This document shows, piece after piece, positions 61,913-64,000 of a DNA stretch of 64,000 bases. Made by a program: the position numbers and the translations under genes. Every line of letters begins with the position of its first letter. Position 1 is the first letter of the stretch. The notes under the pieces are model-generated. The model saw only the letters and a program-made list of their open reading frames with translations. It did no database searches and had not been told where the DNA came from. Origin of the DNA: Saprospiraceae bacterium (lineage in GTDB: Bacteria; Bacteroidota; Bacteroidia; Chitinophagales; Saprospiraceae); assembly GCA_016709995.1 (NCBI GenBank), contig JADJLQ010000002.1, forward strand, positions 992,001 to 1,056,000, given 5' to 3'.

Positions 61913-64000
61913 TTATAAGCCGAGATTAACTCCAACGGAGAATGTTTTAGGCAAGGATAATTTACCGTAATCAAAGCCGTATCCTCCAGCTCCTCCTGTC
62001 GCAGGTGTAGTGCTACTTACATAAGGATCTGCGCCACTATAATTGGTAGAAAGGAAGAGATCTGTTCCATTGACAAAAACACCCAGTGATTTGAAAACAC
62101 CCGATCCCTTCAGCATACTAGCTGGGAAATCATATTTTAATGTAAGATCTCTGAGTCGGACCCAATTAATATCCCTCTCCACAAAATCCTCTGGTTGGAT
62201 AGAAGTGGTATAATATGTAGATGAAAGATTGCGATCTATAGCAATGGTATTGACAGTTGGATTTTCAGATTCTTCTTTACCATCCTTGAGTACTCCCTTA
62301 ACTACAAACGGTGTCTCACGGTCAAGTGTATTTAGACTTAAGCCTGATCTGGTTAGATAAAAAGCATTTCCATTAAATATATCTCCCCCCTTTCGGATAT
62401 CTACCAGGAAAGATAGACTTAGATTTTTATTAAGTGTCAATTTATTGACCAAACCGATTGTAAAGTCTGGATTTCTATCTCCTATAGGTAAAAAATTGGC
62501 ATTGGAGAGTGGTAATCCACTCGTAGCATTGATTAGCACATCACCTTTGCTGTTTCTCAGATAGCTAAATCCACCAATTGCAGTTGCAGTACCAGCACCG
62601 CGACTATTTAAGGGGGCATAAAATCTGTTTGTTGGAGAATTAAATCTTGCTGCTAAAATGTCTGCCGGGGAAAAAGCACTAGCTCTGGCATTGTCATAGA
62701 CCCAGGTATCAGAATTATAATATTCACTTACTTGAGCGGGGAGAGATACTACTTTAGTCGCGTATGTTGTAAAATTGACATTGAGATTCCAGTCAAATTT
62801 ATTATTTCTGAATGGATTCAATCCCAGCTGAACTTCAAATCCTTTTGTATTAAGTTCTCCTCCATTTAATAGCCCGAAGATGAACCCTGTTCCATAACTG
62901 AGCCGTTGGGTGACGATCTGGTCTACGATGCTTTTTGAAAACCAGGCCAGATCCAGATTAATCAGTCCTTTGTAAAATGAAAAATCTCCTCCAATCTCGT
63001 AGCTACTCACAGTCTCAGGTTTGAGCGCAGGATTGTCACCATAGAAGTCAAATAGAAATCCTCCACCAGTAGAGGTTTGAGGTACCAATCGGGCCTGGAT
63101 TTGATAGGCAGGAGCGGGGTTACCCACCTCAGCATAGGATGCCCTTAATTTGGCAAAGGAAAGTACCCTGTCATTGTCCTTAAACATAGGCAGACTGGTC
63201 AATAAAAATGAGACACCCGCCGATGGGTAAAAATAAGATCTGTTAGAAACCGGCAAAGTCGACGACCAGTCGTTTCGTCCTGTAAGGTTGAATATCAGGA
63301 GGTCGTTGAGGTTGATTTCAGCCTTAGCAAAAGCGCCTAGAAGTCGAGTTCTTTTCAGATTGCTTTTGCCTCTTTGAGTAGTTGGACTGGTATTATTTAT
63401 GCTATTAAAATCAGGTAAGAATAAATTTTCACCATAGGTAGCATTGATATCAGATTCTCTATCATCTATAGAAGTACCCACTAAAAGCGAACCGCCGATT
63501 TTGCCAACTTTCTTCTTTAAAGTTGCAAATATATTTCCATTGAGGATTCGACCGTCGTCACTATAGTTTTCAATAAATCCTTTTCTCGCATTAGCTATCA
63601 CAGACTCCGGGTGATAAAAACGATTGCCCAACGAACTGTATATATCTGCTCCCATCCTTGCTGTCACTGAAAACCAGGACAGTGGGTCATATGTTAGAGA
63701 TACATTGGATATGGTGCGGTTGGTATTATCAGTCCGTTTGTTTTTATTTACAAGAAATAATGGATTATCCAATTCGCTTGAAGGGCTGAGCGATGTTGTT
63801 TGCTTTCGTGTGCCATCCGGATTGAGGTAATCAGTGATGTCTATATATTGTGGGTAATTCAATACACTAAGCAGATACCCGTTTGCTCCCCCAGGAGGTA
63901 TAAAAGAATTATTGCTGATATAATTTAATCTCGCTGATCCTCGGAGATTTTTCAATAATTGAGCATCCATGTTGAGTGCTACATTGAGTTGTTTTTGTCC
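61913..64000 (-). CDS. SusC/RagA-family TonB-dependent receptor, 5' partial
   Basis: About 696 residues are visible and the frame stays open to the right edge, so the signal peptide, carboxypeptidase-like domain and plug are outside the window. The visible part is the outer-membrane barrel: aromatic-ended strands such as F-N-L-T-G-R-N-D-W-S-S-T-L-P, S-Y-E-I-G-G-D-F-S-F-Y and the terminal P-K-T-F-S-V-G-V-N-L-G-L. The gene precedes the SusD gene by 36 bp, the normal order of a polysaccharide- or peptide-utilisation pair. Energy comes from TonB. Confidence 0.94.
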   Translation of the reverse strand, partial: GQKQLNVALNMDAQLLKNLRGSARLNYISNNSFIPPGGANGYLLSVLNYPQYIDITDYLNPDGTRKQTTSLSPSSELDNPLFLVNKNKRTDNTNRTISNVSLTYDPLSWFSVTARMGADIYSSLGNRFYHPESVIANARKGFIENYSDDGRILNGNIFATLKKKVGKIGGSLLVGTSIDDRESDINATYGENLFLPDFNSINNTSPTTQRGKSNLKRTRLLGAFAKAEINLNDLLIFNLTGRNDWSSTLPVSNRSYFYPSAGVSFLLTSLPMFKDNDRVLSFAKLRASYAEVGNPAPAYQIQARLVPQTSTGGGFLFDFYGDNPALKPETVSSYEIGGDFSFYKGLINLDLAWFSKSIVDQIVTQRLSYGTGFIFGLLNGGELNTKGFEVQLGLNPFRNNKFDWNLNVNFTTYATKVVSLPAQVSEYYNSDTWVYDNARASAFSPADILAARFNSPTNRFYAPLNSRGAGTATAIGGFSYLRNSKGDVLINATSGLPLSNANFLPIGDRNPDFTIGLVNKLTLNKNLSLSFLVDIRKGGDIFNGNAFYLTRSGLSLNTLDRETPFVVKGVLKDGKEESENPTVNTIAIDRNLSSTYYTTSIQPEDFVERDINWVRLRDLTLKYDFPASMLKGSGVFKSLGVFVNGTDLFLSTNYSGADPYVSSTTPATGGAGGYGFDYGKLSLPKTFSVGVNLGL

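Overview
The window reads as a chromosomal segment of a Bacteroidota bacterium, most likely from the Saprospiraceae or a close relative. The evidence is a SusC/SusD pair at the right edge, three proteins with C-terminal type IX secretion (T9SS) sorting domains, a giant surface protein built from DUF11, SdrD-B-like, Cys-rich, dockerin-like and CTD modules, an AT-leaning base composition and no strong Shine-Dalgarno signals. The lineage is inferred from these traits; no 16S gene or marker set is present.

Region 1 (1-15.2 kb) is one giant T9SS-exported protein, about 5,020 residues visible and open at the left edge. It carries six DUF11-type repeats, fourteen SdrD-B-like domains (nine of them in three near-identical 1,566-bp units), a Cys-rich HYR-like stretch, a dockerin-like pair, a cohesin-like module and the CTD. 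Two single-base indels split it into three ORFs. A strong terminator follows.

Region 2 (15.4-21.5 kb) holds an MBL-fold hydrolase and, convergent to it, a four-gene operon of STAS antagonist, HATPase anti-sigma-type kinase, secreted OmpL47-like repeat protein and TPR-TM-SpoIIE phosphatase. This is a complete partner-switching cascade with an unknown output, and it diverges from a Kbp-type BON-LysM protein. Region 3 (21.6-28.8 kb) has chorismate synthase, a frameshifted malic enzyme/phosphotransacetylase fusion, a LolA-like protein, a twice-frameshifted esterase, a small unknown protein and an M6-type metalloprotease.

Region 4 (28.7-30.7 kb) is a gene-poor accessory stretch with three unrecognised small genes. 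Region 5 (30.7-41.1 kb) has a GNAT acetyltransferase, two alpha/beta hydrolases, an MNT/HEPN toxin-antitoxin pair, an LpxD-like acyltransferase overlapping a BNR-propeller T9SS cargo, a beta-lactamase-fold hydrolase with a PAP2-like membrane protein, an OmpA-family protein and UMP kinase. Region 6 (41.1-46.4 kb) has a TPR protein, an ECF sigma/anti-sigma/Spy-like operon, a PlsC-like acyltransferase and another T9SS cargo.

Region 7 (46.7-64 kb) has LigA, a tandem intergenic repeat of about 100 bp, an MFS exporter, a lipoprotein GalM/hydrolase/VOC operon, a small membrane protein, a sulfatase, DNA polymerase I, an alditol-oxidase-like flavoprotein, an SRPBCC protein and the SusD/SusC pair (SusC runs off the right edge).

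Five single-base indels in otherwise intact genes, mostly at or beside short homopolymers, look more like consensus errors than true gene decay. They should be checked against reads before calling pseudogenes.
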